The position numbers and the translations under genes are program-made. Of a stretch of 64,000 bases of DNA, positions 10,657 to 18,495 are shown piece by piece; positions within the stretch are counted from its first letter, which is position 1, and the number at the start of each line of letters is the position of its first letter. The notes beneath the pieces are model-generated. The model did no database searches. It saw nothing but the letters and a program-made list of their open reading frames with translations, and was not told the origin of the DNA. The stretch lies in the NCBI GenBank assembly GCA_014380365.1, contig JACMJZ010000021.1, positions 1-64,000 on the forward strand, given 5' to 3'. The DNA comes from Pyrinomonadaceae bacterium (lineage in GTDB: Bacteria; Acidobacteriota; Blastocatellia; Pyrinomonadales; Pyrinomonadaceae).

Positions 10657-11778
10657 TTAACCTTCCATCAAACTAAACACGAGCGCGACGATTAGCAGGA
10701 TGAACAAAATCGCCGTTACGAAGAGCGCGATCTTCCAAGCGCTATAAGGCCGATCTCCCTGTATCTCACCGGTGCGGCCGTTGACAACGATTTGATAGAC
10801 CTTGTTGTTGAAGCGATACGCGCCAGCATACACCGGCAGCAACAGATGCTTGAAGGTAACACCGGAATAGTGTGTTGAGACGTTGTGAATCCTTTGTTCA
10901 TCCCCACCGATATCCGAGCGCACGTCGCTTTGAATCACACTCGCGGTTACCAGTTTCACTCGTTCGAAACCCTGCGCAAGGTCAACCTGATAACGCTGCG
11001 CCTTGAACCCCGAGAGGAAAGCCGGATCGTAAGGCTTTAACTCTGCGAGGTCCCAGGGGTCTAACGCCTCCAGGCGATTCAGCGCCAGTGACGTGGTAGC
11101 GGGAACAAGAATATCGTCAAACCAACGCGTGACCATTCCGGAAGCGGCGTACCAACGCGTGTGGCGCACCTGTCTTGTGCGCGTGACCTGTTTACCCTGC
11201 GAGTCGGTGTCGGAATAAGTTTGGGTGACGTAGTAGTGTTCGCCGCGCTCGCCAGTGTAATAACTCGTGGTGTTTGTATCGTAGGTCCAGAACGGAAGAT
11301 AGACGCCGTGTATTGCGTCAGGCCGGGCAAAGTGTTTTAGCGCATTCGGCGCAAACCATCTTGAGTGGAGCCATGCGCGCAGCCCCGCGCTCGCCTGGGG
11401 CTGCGTGATGCGAAAAGGCAGCACGCCTTCCGGCGCAAGCATCGGGTCGGCAGATTTCGCCTGGGCCACGATCTGTACTCCGCAGAAGTCGCATTGCCGC
11501 GCAACTTCCGGCGGCGTAAACGTGACCGTCGCGCCGCAGCTCTGACACTGCACGTCGAGCGCGTTCTCAGCTAACGGTGCCAGTTGCTCCGGACGGATGT
11601 GCAGATACTTTTCGAATGACCGCTCCTCAATCTGCTCCGCACTCGTCGGGATCGCCTCCTTGTAACCGCAATGAGCACAAGACAAAACCCCGTCTTTCGG
11701 CTCGTACACAAGGTCGGCGCCACACGTCGTGCACGGGTAGCGATGAATCTTTTCCGGCGGCTGGGGTGTTGTTTGCAT
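10657..11778 (-). CDS. Double zinc-ribbon, C-terminally membrane-anchored protein
   Basis: A 373-residue protein with two four-cysteine zinc ribbons near the N-terminus: CTTCGADL...CAHCGY (about residues 16-38) and CQSCGATV...CDFCG (about residues 77-100). A conserved middle region rich in Trp and Tyr follows (LPFWTYDTNTTSYYTGERG and TRTRQVRHTRWYAASG), then one hydrophobic helix close to the C-terminus (about residues 345-368). The architecture is shared by widespread bacterial proteins often labelled zinc finger or primosomal-like by weak similarity; no helicase motif is present. It is probably a tail-anchored cytoplasmic-facing membrane protein of unknown role. The start has no strong Shine-Dalgarno. 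Confidence 0.75.
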   Translation of the reverse strand: MQTTPQPPEKIHRYPCTTCGADLVYEPKDGVLSCAHCGYKEAIPTSAEQIEERSFEKYLHIRPEQLAPLAENALDVQCQSCGATVTFTPPEVARQCDFCGVQIVAQAKSADPMLAPEGVLPFRITQPQASAGLRAWLHSRWFAPNALKHFARPDAIHGVYLPFWTYDTNTTSYYTGERGEHYYVTQTYSDTDSQGKQVTRTRQVRHTRWYAASGMVTRWFDDILVPATTSLALNRLEALDPWDLAELKPYDPAFLSGFKAQRYQVDLAQGFERVKLVTASVIQSDVRSDIGGDEQRIHNVSTHYSGVTFKHLLLPVYAGAYRFNNKVYQIVVNGRTGEIQGDRPYSAWKIALFVTAILFILLIVALVFSLMEG

Positions 11779-11863
11779 AAGGAAGGTATCGGTTGAGAAT
11801 GTCGACGAAGAAAATAACTATTTACTTTGGATCTCTACGCGGAGGCTCGCTGCACATTCAAAG

Positions 11864-12214
11864 CTACTTCGAGTACTTGGGTTGGTACAACTGAACCTTG
11901 AAGTCGCCTGGACATCTAAAGTGGGTGACGAAGCCGTAGCCGTGATCCTCGACTTCCTGCGTGAACTCGACTCCTCGACCGCGCAGTTCAGCGACTGTCT
12001 GGTTGATATCGTCGCAGTAAAAAGAGATATCGGCTGTACCTGAACTGACACCCTCCCCGTCGGTGGGATGGACACCAAGATCTGCTTCGGGCGCGTTAAA
12101 GATCAACCAGCCGCCGCCGACATCGGTACCACTCAAGCCGAGTTTCTCGCTGAGGAAGGCGCGGAGCGCTTCGGGCTCCGACGAGTAGAACATAGCGTGT
12201 AGACCTCGAATCAT
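11864..12214 (-). CDS. VOC (glyoxalase/bleomycin-resistance fold) family protein
   Basis: A 116-residue single VOC module. Visible features are LHAMFYSSEPEALRAFLSEKLGL at the first beta-alpha unit, the mid-sequence ADISFYCDDINQTVAELRGRGVEF, and the terminal phrase HFRCPGDFKVQLYQPKY. Such proteins bind a metal or a small molecule across a paired betaalphabetabetabeta fold and are typically dimers. A specific substrate cannot be assigned. The start has AAGGAG seven bases upstream. It lies downstream of the MATE gene on the same strand, behind a family A repeat. Confidence 0.85.
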   Translation of the reverse strand: MIRGLHAMFYSSEPEALRAFLSEKLGLSGTDVGGGWLIFNAPEADLGVHPTDGEGVSSGTADISFYCDDINQTVAELRGRGVEFTQEVEDHGYGFVTHFRCPGDFKVQLYQPKYSK

Positions 12215-12256
12215 GGAAGGCTCCTTTTCGCGATAAGAGTTAACCGTCTGGGATGC

Positions 12257-12385
12257 ATCCGCAGATTACACAGATTTCACAGATTCAGCCAGATCACAAA
12301 GTTCCCAGGCCAGGATATCGAGATAGTCAACCAATCCAATTCGTGATTTCTTCCTAATCTGTGTAATCTGCGCAATCTGCGGATA
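12257..12385. repeat. Family A palindromic repeat, complete
   Basis: Left arm 12257-12287 (ATCCGCAGATTACACAGATT and following) and right arm 12355-12385 are inverted copies of the same words. It sits in the spacer between the MATE and VOC genes and abuts a family B half-copy at 12389. Confidence 0.8.
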
Positions 12386-12388
12386 GCC

Positions 12389-12419
12389 GGCCCGGTAGCT
12401 ATCCCTTCCGGTTCTGACT
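12389..12419. repeat. Family B half-copy overlapping the 3' end of the MATE gene
   Basis: The unit reads GGCCCGGTAGCTATCCCTTC and ends CGGTTCTGACT. On the minus strand it encodes the last residues SQNRKG of the MATE transporter and its TAG stop. Confidence 0.75.
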
Positions 12420-13859
12420 TGCCTCGATGTCCACCGCGATGCTGCGCCACTTTCCCTGACTAAATCTGATTACACTTAGCGCGCAACGGGTGGCGTGGCC
12501 GACAAGGATTGCGATCCAGATGTCGAGCGGGTCCAGCTTGCTTATCTGTTGAATCACGAAGCAGATGCTCAGAGGAACGATGATCTGGGAAACGATCGAG
12601 ATGTAAAGAGGACTCTTGGTGTCTCCCGTACCCTGAAGTCCGCCGGTGTAGGTGAGCGCGACGGCGATGAAAAGCCCTGACACGCTCAGCACGCGCAGTA
12701 GTTGCACACCGATCTCCACTACCGCCGGATCGTTCATGCCAAAGATGGCGAGCAGTTGTCGAGGGAAGAATAGGAAGAAGATTCCGATGAACGCAGCGCC
12801 GATGAACCCGAAGCGCGCCGCCACGTGCACCGCAGCATCGGCCCGATCGGGATGGCCCGCGCCGAGGTTCTGCCCGGCGACAGCCGCCGCGGCGCCCATC
12901 AGGCCGATCGCAGTCCACGTGATGAGCGAGAAGAGTTGCGAATAAGAAACGGCAAATGCCGCCTGGGCCGCCGCGCTTTGGGCCAGCGAGCCAATGAAGG
13001 CGAGCATGAACACGCCGCCGACGTTCATCGCAATTCCCTGAATTCCTGTAGGTAGACCGAATTTGAAAAGCGATCTGATGATCGTCCAGTCCGGACCCCA
13101 ACCCTGACCGCGCGGAAACGAGACGACCCAGCCGCCGCGCCAGAGTTTCCAAAGTGAGTAACCCGCCACCAGCCCGGAGGCGAGCACGGTTCCCATCGCC
13201 GAGCCGGCGGTGCCAAACGCTGGGATTGGACCAAGACCACGAATAAGGACCACATTAAGGACAAGATTCAACACCGTCATCGCCACGCCCAGAATCATTG
13301 GCGTGCGTGCGTCGCCCGCCGAACGCAATGCGCCGCTCAGCATAAAGAAGATGAGCATGCCAATGCTGAAAACGAACATGATGCGCAGGAAGGGCAGGGC
13401 TTCAGCTTTCACTTCAGGCGCGGCGTTTACCAGGTCGAGTAGCTGCGGCGACGCGAAGTAGCCGAGCGGCGCCATGATGCCAAGCGAGATGAAGATGGCG
13501 GTAAGGAACGCCTGGTAGACAGTGCGGTTAACCTTTTCCTCGTCGTTGGCGCCGGCGAATCGGGACACAAGCACGCTCATGCCGGTGAACAGCGATGTGA
13601 TGAAGACGATGACAATAATGAAAATCTGCCACGCTACCCCGATGGCGGCGTTTGCCTTGAAGCCGACTAGATTACCAACAAGCGCGTGGTCAATGATGCC
13701 CTGCAAGCCCCCGATTATGTTCGTGAGCATCGTGGGCCAGGCGAGCTTCCAGACTGCGGGCCGCAACGGTCCCTCCACGATGGATCGGTCGTAGCGCGGC
13801 TTGCCGGTGGGCGCTAATGGGTCAAGGGGTGGCGCAGGGGTTTGTGGGATGTCGCTCAT
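12399..13859 (-). CDS. MATE family multidrug/sodium-coupled exporter
   Basis: A 486-residue integral membrane protein with about 12 hydrophobic segments arranged as two pseudo-repeats, beginning VWKLAWPTMLTNIIGGLQGIIDHALVGNL, the classical first MATE helix. The second half starts near FGLPTGIQGIAMNVGGVFML. Conserved phrases such as SRFAGANDEEKVNRTV and GQNLGAGHPDRAD support the family. It would export cationic compounds in exchange for Na+ or H+. A weak AGGT lies before the ATG. The final SQNRKG and the stop codon are provided by an interspersed repeat, so the native C-terminus has probably been replaced or trimmed; MATE C-termini are variable and this should be tolerated. Confidence 0.93.
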   Translation of the reverse strand: MSDIPQTPAPPLDPLAPTGKPRYDRSIVEGPLRPAVWKLAWPTMLTNIIGGLQGIIDHALVGNLVGFKANAAIGVAWQIFIIVIVFITSLFTGMSVLVSRFAGANDEEKVNRTVYQAFLTAIFISLGIMAPLGYFASPQLLDLVNAAPEVKAEALPFLRIMFVFSIGMLIFFMLSGALRSAGDARTPMILGVAMTVLNLVLNVVLIRGLGPIPAFGTAGSAMGTVLASGLVAGYSLWKLWRGGWVVSFPRGQGWGPDWTIIRSLFKFGLPTGIQGIAMNVGGVFMLAFIGSLAQSAAAQAAFAVSYSQLFSLITWTAIGLMGAAAAVAGQNLGAGHPDRADAAVHVAARFGFIGAAFIGIFFLFFPRQLLAIFGMNDPAVVEIGVQLLRVLSVSGLFIAVALTYTGGLQGTGDTKSPLYISIVSQIIVPLSICFVIQQISKLDPLDIWIAILVGHATRCALSVIRFSQGKWRSIAVDIEASQNRKG

Positions 13860-13894
13860 ACCTGATCAAACGGGGCGGAAAACTTTGGCGCTAC

Positions 13895-13963
13895 GGGCCC
13901 GCCCGCTACCCCGGCGCGTCGGGGTTCTGACAAGAGTCTCGGTCGCTACTGTTGGCGGTTCTG
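13895..13963. repeat. Family B repeat, two diverged units, overlapping the 3' end of the exonuclease gene
   Basis: One unit (13895-13931) runs from GGGCCCGCCCGCTACC to GGGGTTCTGAC. A second (13941-13963) has GGTCGCTACTGTTGGCGGTT then CTG. On the minus strand the second unit encodes QNRQQ and the TAG stop of the 5'-3' exonuclease. Confidence 0.75.
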
Positions 13964-14776
13964 TAGGACCTGAACGCGCTTCAGGAGAGTAGCATCACCG
14001 ATCTTTTCCGCCATTGATACAAAGGCAGGCGTGGCTCCGGTCCAGCGAAGTTCTTCGACATCGTCGAATAGCGGTGCGTCGGTTCGCAGTGTAGCCAGGT
14101 CCTTGAAGAGCAACGCGTGCTGGGTGTGATGAGCATTCAGAGTGCCTGGAGGGAAATCTTCGATGTGGCCGTGCCGGTTTATGAGTGTCGCAGCGGTCTT
14201 TGGCCCCAGGCCCGGAATGCCAGGATACCCGTCAGCGGCATCGCCCACGAGGGCGAGGTAATCCGGAATGTGCGCTGGCGAAACGCCAAACTTAGCGCGC
14301 ACACCGTCTGCGTCGCGAATTACACCGCTGCGCCGGTCGATCTGGACTACGCGTTCGGCAACGACGCATTGCGAGAGGTCCTTGTCCGGTGTCCAGATGC
14401 AAACTTTCTCGACGCGCTCATCCTGCGCCGCGAGATGCGCGGCGGAAGCGAGGGCGTCGTCGGCTTCGTAATCGATCATCGGCCAGACGGCCACGCCCAT
14501 TGCAAGCAGCGCCTCCTCGAGCGGATGAAACTGCGCGAGCAGGGCCGGCTCGATGCCCGCACCGGTCTTGTATTCCGGCCACAGGTCATTGCGAAATGAT
14601 TCGATGACATGATCAGTTGCGACTCCGATGTGCGTCGCATCGTCCTCAATCATCTTCGCAACCATGCGCAGCAACCCCGTCACCGCGCCATAGGGAGGGT
14701 CGGTCTTCTTGAAACGACGGATACCGTAGAAGTGACGAAAGAGTTCGTAGGTGCCGTCGATTAGGTGAACGATCAT
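13946..14776 (-). CDS. Stand-alone 5'-3' exonuclease (Pol I N-terminal / FEN-like)
   Basis: A 276-residue protein equivalent to the 5' nuclease domain of DNA polymerase I, without polymerase. Metal-binding carboxylates are visible in HLIDGTYELFRHF (residues 4-16), DYEADDALAS and TPDKDLSQ. The helix-hairpin-helix DNA-binding segment is GDAADGYPGIPGLGPKTAATL. The family removes RNA primers and 5' flaps. A free-standing copy separate from PolA may act in primer removal or repair. Compared with PolA, the arch region is short. The last five residues, QNRQQ, come from an interspersed repeat that also supplies the stop. Confidence 0.9.
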   Translation of the reverse strand: MIVHLIDGTYELFRHFYGIRRFKKTDPPYGAVTGLLRMVAKMIEDDATHIGVATDHVIESFRNDLWPEYKTGAGIEPALLAQFHPLEEALLAMGVAVWPMIDYEADDALASAAHLAAQDERVEKVCIWTPDKDLSQCVVAERVVQIDRRSGVIRDADGVRAKFGVSPAHIPDYLALVGDAADGYPGIPGLGPKTAATLINRHGHIEDFPPGTLNAHHTQHALLFKDLATLRTDAPLFDDVEELRWTGATPAFVSMAEKIGDATLLKRVQVLQNRQQ

Positions 14777-14782
14777 AGAGAC

Positions 14783-14880
14783 CAGAAGTTCAGAAGTCAG
14801 AAGTCAGAAGTCAGAAGATAGAGCCAAGTTAGCACTCATGACTCAGTACTGAGCACTCATGACTCAGTACTCATGACTCA
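14783..14880. repeat. Short tandem repeats (CAGAAGT and ACTCATGACTCAGT words)
   Basis: Bases 14783-14817 are four near-perfect tandem copies of a 7-8 base word TCAGAAG. Bases 14832-14880 contain a second tandem word built on CACTCATGACTCAGTACTGA. The second array overlaps the 3' end of the VOC gene and supplies its stop codon. Confidence 0.85.
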
Positions 14881-15260
14881 GTCTCGAGCACGGACAGGAT
14901 GTTGCCCGCAGGATCTTTGAACCATGCGATGTTTGGGCCTTCGCCGCGGGCGGCGCCGCGAAAGATCCCTTTTTCGTCCGTCTTCAGCTCGCCTTCGTAA
15001 GATTCGAACTGGACGCCGAGAGCGGTAAGGTCATCCACCGCCTTTTCGATGTCGTCCACGGGAAAATTCAGAACTGTGAAGCTTGCGGGAGTGTGATTAG
15101 GCTTGGGATAAAGAAACACCGGGCCCCCGCCGGCAATCTGCAGCCCCAAACCTTCCTTCGTTTCGGAAACTTCCAAACCTAGCGTTTGGCCGTAGAATTC
15201 TTTGGCTCTGTTCAGATCGTCTACTGAAAAACTGCTGAATGCTTTCGTGTCTTTGAACAT
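14871..15260 (-). CDS. VOC family protein
   Basis: A 129-residue VOC module, [24 protein letters not shown] at the start and [20 protein letters not shown] at the end, the usual first and last strands of the fold. The start at 15260 is chosen because AGGAG lies just before it and the family core begins there; the open frame continues upstream but that part is not VOC-like. The C-terminal TES and the TGA stop are read from the tandem-repeat array 14832-14880. Substrate unknown. Confidence 0.87.
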   Translation of the reverse strand: MFKDTKAFSSFSVDDLNRAKEFYGQTLGLEVSETKEGLGLQIAGGGPVFLYPKPNHTPASFTVLNFPVDDIEKAVDDLTALGVQFESYEGELKTDEKGIFRGAARGEGPNIAWFKDPAGNILSVLETES

Positions 15261-15342
15261 CTGTACTCCTCTTTCCGGTTTAAGAGACGGCTCAGCCGTT
15301 TGACGTGCGGTGGCACCCAGCCCGCCGCCAAGGTCTTCAACA

Positions 15343-15714
15343 TCACGCGTCGACGATGACCTTGAAACCACCATACGCCATGCGTGTGTGGTCGAAGGGC
15401 TGCGCCTTCTTGTCCTTCATCAGTTCCATCATCTTCGCAAGGCGCGGGTCTTTCATCACCTTGGCGTTAACAGCGTCGCGATGCGCGCGCGACTTGTAGA
15501 CAATCCACGCGAAAACCACGGTCTCGCCACGCTTGAGCTTAACTGTGTCCGCGAAGGGCAACCCCATCTTCACGTTCAGATCGTCGCCGACGCATTCCCG
15601 GTATTCGAGAGCGCCGTGTTCCTTCCAGACCTTGCTGGCCTGCTGCGCCATACGGCGGTAGGCATCTACGTTTTTCACGGGTACGGGCAATACAAATCCA
15701 TCAACGTATTTCAT
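15343..15714 (-). CDS. DUF1428 (YbaA-like) family protein
   Basis: A 123-residue soluble protein. [20 protein letters not shown], the central [11 protein letters not shown] and the terminal [13 protein letters not shown] are diagnostic of DUF1428, a dimeric ferredoxin-like alpha/beta-barrel family. The function is unknown. A clear AAGGAG precedes the ATG. It sits in a run of small same-strand genes (VOC, DoxX, DGPF/YCII), a combination common in soil bacteria and often next to ECF sigma genes. Confidence 0.92.
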   Translation of the reverse strand: MKYVDGFVLPVPVKNVDAYRRMAQQASKVWKEHGALEYRECVGDDLNVKMGLPFADTVKLKRGETVVFAWIVYKSRAHRDAVNAKVMKDPRLAKMMELMKDKKAQPFDHTRMAYGGFKVIVDA

Positions 15715-15771
15715 TTCACTCTCCTTCTGTTCCGATGTGAATAATTAAATTAAGTGGACAGCGAACGGCAC

Positions 15772-16158
15772 TCAGCGTGGTTGAATCGGCGCGAGCCGCC
15801 AGCGTCCGTAAAGGACAAATAACAGGAGAAGGCAAACTATCAACGGGAACAGCGCCGGCGCGATCGGTCCGCTCGACAGCGTGATCACCGTTGCGCCGAT
15901 CATGATTATCAACAGTCCGGCGGCAGCGAGCGGTGTCAGTCCCGGTCGAATGCGCAATAGCCCGGGCAGAATCAACCCCAGCCCGCCGAGCAACTCAGCC
16001 ACGCCGATCAAGCGCAGCAGCATGGCCGGCAGCGGGGTCTGCCCGGACTGGCGGGCCAATTCCTGCATCATCACAATCGACATCACCAGCTTCGATCCGC
16101 CGGCGAATAGAAAGAGCAGCCCCAACAGGATCTGAATGATCCAGAGTGCATAAGTCAT
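15772..16158 (-). CDS. DoxX family membrane protein
   Basis: A 128-residue protein with four hydrophobic helices: about residues 3-22, 45-68, 72-92 and 97-117. The phrases LLFLFAGGSKL, RLIGVAELLGGLGLILPGLLRI and LTPLAAAGLLIIMIGA match the DoxX/DoxX-like family. Members are associated with quinone or thiosulfate oxidation in archaea, but in bacteria the role is mostly unknown. AGGAGG lies just before the start. It is 45 bp from the neighbouring YCII gene and probably co-transcribed. Confidence 0.9.
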   Translation of the reverse strand: MTYALWIIQILLGLLFLFAGGSKLVMSIVMMQELARQSGQTPLPAMLLRLIGVAELLGGLGLILPGLLRIRPGLTPLAAAGLLIIMIGATVITLSSGPIAPALFPLIVCLLLLFVLYGRWRLAPIQPR

Positions 16159-16203
16159 GATTAGTTTCCTCCTCGGCCATCCGTCGCAGTTTCGTGCGGG
16201 CCC

Positions 16204-16641
16204 TTACGACTTACTTTCGTTGTCGGCCATCTGCGCTCGCAGCCGATCTTCCTGCTCCCTGAGTTCGGGAGTGAACTCCGCTCCGAAATCCGCCGCCTCG
16301 AAAACCTGACGAATCTCGACCTCCGACTCCGCATCCGGAAATGGATTGGGACACCGCTTCAGCCAGTCAATCGCGTCGTCCATCGACTTCACTTGCCAAA
16401 GCCAGTAACCGGCGATGAGTTCCTTCGTTTCGGCAAACGGGCCATCGATTACTGTCCGTTTGTCGCCGGAGAACCTTACGCGCGCGCCTTTCGAACTGGG
16501 GTGGAGCCCCTCACCCGCAACCATGACGCCGGCCTTCACCAGCTCTTCGTTGTAATTTCCCATGTCAGCAAGCAGCTTTTCGTCGGGCATCATGCCCGCC
16601 TCTGAATCCTTGTTCGCTTTGATTAGCACCATAACTCGCAT
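16204..16641 (-). CDS. DGPF/YCII-domain protein
   Basis: A 145-residue YCII-related protein with the hallmark VIDGPFAETKE motif (about residues 64-74) and the beta-strand phrases MRVMVLIKA and GYWLWQVKSMDDAIDWLKRCP. DGPF proteins are small dimeric alpha/beta-barrel proteins strongly linked in genomes to ECF42 sigma factors. Two shorter paralogues lie at 26795-27545, near an ECF42-type sigma gene at 28780. The charged C-terminal 25 residues are an extension relative to those paralogues. A GGAG precedes the start. Biochemical role unknown. Confidence 0.92.
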   Translation of the reverse strand: MRVMVLIKANKDSEAGMMPDEKLLADMGNYNEELVKAGVMVAGEGLHPSSKGARVRFSGDKRTVIDGPFAETKELIAGYWLWQVKSMDDAIDWLKRCPNPFPDAESEVEIRQVFEAADFGAEFTPELREQEDRLRAQMADNESKS

Positions 16642-17067
16642 AAAAAATGTCTCCTCGATTATTTGGGTTCAGAACTAGTTTCATGGGGTTTCGACCGAAT
16701 TAACTAGCTCTCTACTTATAAGTCGAACAAGCACCGCCGGAATCGACAGTTTTATTTTTTTGAAAGTATATCTTGGGTGTCGACAACTCCATATCCGCCA
16801 GGCCTCGGCTTTACCTTCGTTGCAGAGAGCACTTCCTGACAGTCGGGCTCCTGACTGGAACAAGAGAGCCCTCCCTTAAGGCCGGGCTTCTTTGACTGTA
16901 CTCAAACACGGGAAAATTGATGTTACGGGGGCTCATTTGCGCTATTGTTAGTTCACTTTATCTCCCTACTTGGCCGGTTAACCGTTTGATTGGACGATCT
17001 CACCATTGATGTTAATGGTCTGCTTGTAACTTTGACCCGCGGCGGCCGCATCACCAGGAGGACGAAA
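16642..17067. other. Intergenic spacer between divergent genes
   Basis: No convincing gene. It must hold the promoters of the YCII gene (leftward) and the PQQ propeller gene (rightward), but no unambiguous -35/-10 pair was identified. A weak hairpin (AGCCC with GGGCT) lies near 16867-16888. An AGGAGG at 17056-17061 is the ribosome binding site of the gene to the right. Confidence 0.5.
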
Positions 17068-18342
17068 TTGGACAGTTTGAAAAGCATCAGGCCTTCAGCT
17101 TCATTTATTACCACAACATTCTTAGCGGCTTGTCTTTTGCCTGGACTAGCACAGGTCGGAATCGCCCAGGAGTGGAATCAATGGCGCGGACCTGCGCGCG
17201 ACGGTTTGGTTCCGGCGTCGATGGCGCCGAAGTCGTGGCCAGGGTCATTTAAGCGCGTGTGGCGGATTGATATGGGTGAAGGCTATTCGTCGCCCGTGGT
17301 ATCCAGCGGTCGCGTGTTTGTGCATTCGCGGCAAGACCCCGAAGAGATTGTTACGGCCATCAGCTACGCCAAAGGGGAAACGCTTTGGCAACAGAAGTAT
17401 CCGGCGCCGTTTCAAAAGAACCAGTACGCCGTGAAGATGGCGAAAGGGCCAAACGCGACTCCTCTCGTCGCCGGCAATCGCCTGTTTACTATCGGTGTCA
17501 CCGGCGTCGTTACGGCGTGGGACGCTGCGACTGGCCGCCAGCTTTGGACGAGAGACTTTTCGAAGACTGTGGACACTTCAAAAATGTTCTGCGGCACCGC
17601 AGCATCGCCGTTACTGCTCGGCGGGTTGGTGGTGATTCAAGTTGGGAGCGACGTACATGGCGGGCAGATTCTGGCTCTGGAGCCGGAAACCGGCGCAACC
17701 AAATGGGAATGGCGCGGCGCCGGACCCGGCTATGCGTCGCCGGTGGTAATCGACGCAGCGGGCACGCGGCAAATAGTCACGATGACAAACAGCTCCATTG
17801 TTGGAATCAACACGAAAGATGGCGCCGAGCTTTGGTCGCTGCCGTTCCCGGATGAGTGGCACGAAAACATCGTGACGCCCGTTTGGACCGGAACTGATCT
17901 TATCGTTTCAGGTCCGCGACAGGGAACCCACGCGTTTTCACTGCAGCAGTCTGGCGGGAAGTGGCAAGCCACTGAAGCCTGGAAGAATACTGAAGTCGCG
18001 ATGTATATGAGTTCGCCGGTTTATGGCGACGGTTTGCTCTACGGACTCTCCGAGAAGCGTAAAGGTCAGTTTGTGGCGCTCGACGCTAAGACGGGGGCGG
18101 TACGCTGGATTACTGAAGGCCGGGAAGGGGAGCACGCGTCTGTGTTACTGATGCCGGCGCATGTCGTGTACCTGACGAACAACGCAGACATGATTGTCAT
18201 TCGGCGGGCGACAGCAAAGTTCGAAGTCGAGCGACGTTATGATGTCGCCGATGGCACAGCCTGGGCGGTGCCTATATTTATGGGCACAGACCTTCTCGTG
18301 CGCGACGCGTCGAGCTTGGTCCGGCTGACACCCGGAAAATGA
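17068..18342 (+). CDS. Exported PQQ-binding-like beta-propeller protein
   Basis: A 424-residue protein. The TTG at 17068 is chosen over the longer open frame from 16990 because a perfect AGGAGG lies six bases before it and a signal peptide follows directly (hydrophobic about residues 10-30, ending VGIAQ). The mature part opens with EWNQWRGPARDG, typical of planctomycete and acidobacterial PQQ-like propellers, and carries repeated blades with GxxxxW or GAxxW phrases (GATKWEWRGAGPGYASPVV, GAELWSLPFP, GAVRWITEG). No dehydrogenase catalytic residues are evident, so it is more likely a scaffold or BamB-like protein than a quinoprotein enzyme. It stands alone. Confidence 0.88.
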   Translation: MDSLKSIRPSASFITTTFLAACLLPGLAQVGIAQEWNQWRGPARDGLVPASMAPKSWPGSFKRVWRIDMGEGYSSPVVSSGRVFVHSRQDPEEIVTAISYAKGETLWQQKYPAPFQKNQYAVKMAKGPNATPLVAGNRLFTIGVTGVVTAWDAATGRQLWTRDFSKTVDTSKMFCGTAASPLLLGGLVVIQVGSDVHGGQILALEPETGATKWEWRGAGPGYASPVVIDAAGTRQIVTMTNSSIVGINTKDGAELWSLPFPDEWHENIVTPVWTGTDLIVSGPRQGTHAFSLQQSGGKWQATEAWKNTEVAMYMSSPVYGDGLLYGLSEKRKGQFVALDAKTGAVRWITEGREGEHASVLLMPAHVVYLTNNADMIVIRRATAKFEVERRYDVADGTAWAVPIFMGTDLLVRDASSLVRLTPGK

Positions 18343-18495
18343 TCACTGATGAGCTGAAAGCCCTGGACATTTTCGCGCACGACAAAGGCATGAGGCGTTG
18401 CTTCACCTGCGCGTAACTGAATACCAATTTAGCCGCGCGCAAACCAAACATAAAAGAATGATGTTTTGTAGCTTCGTAGTTCCCGGGAGCTTGCC

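Noticed and set aside
16681-16863. 60-codon minus-strand frame in the 16.7 kb spacer
   Set aside because: No ribosome site, no recognisable composition or family; treated as non-coding.
16865-16893. Rho-independent terminator with AGCCC/GGGCT stem
   Set aside because: Only a five-pair stem with a long loop and a short pyrimidine tail; no gene ends just before it on the plus strand.
16990-17067. Longer N-terminus for the PQQ propeller protein from TTG 16990
   Set aside because: AGGAGG at 17056-17061 and the signal peptide point to TTG 17068; the extra residues would spoil the signal peptide.
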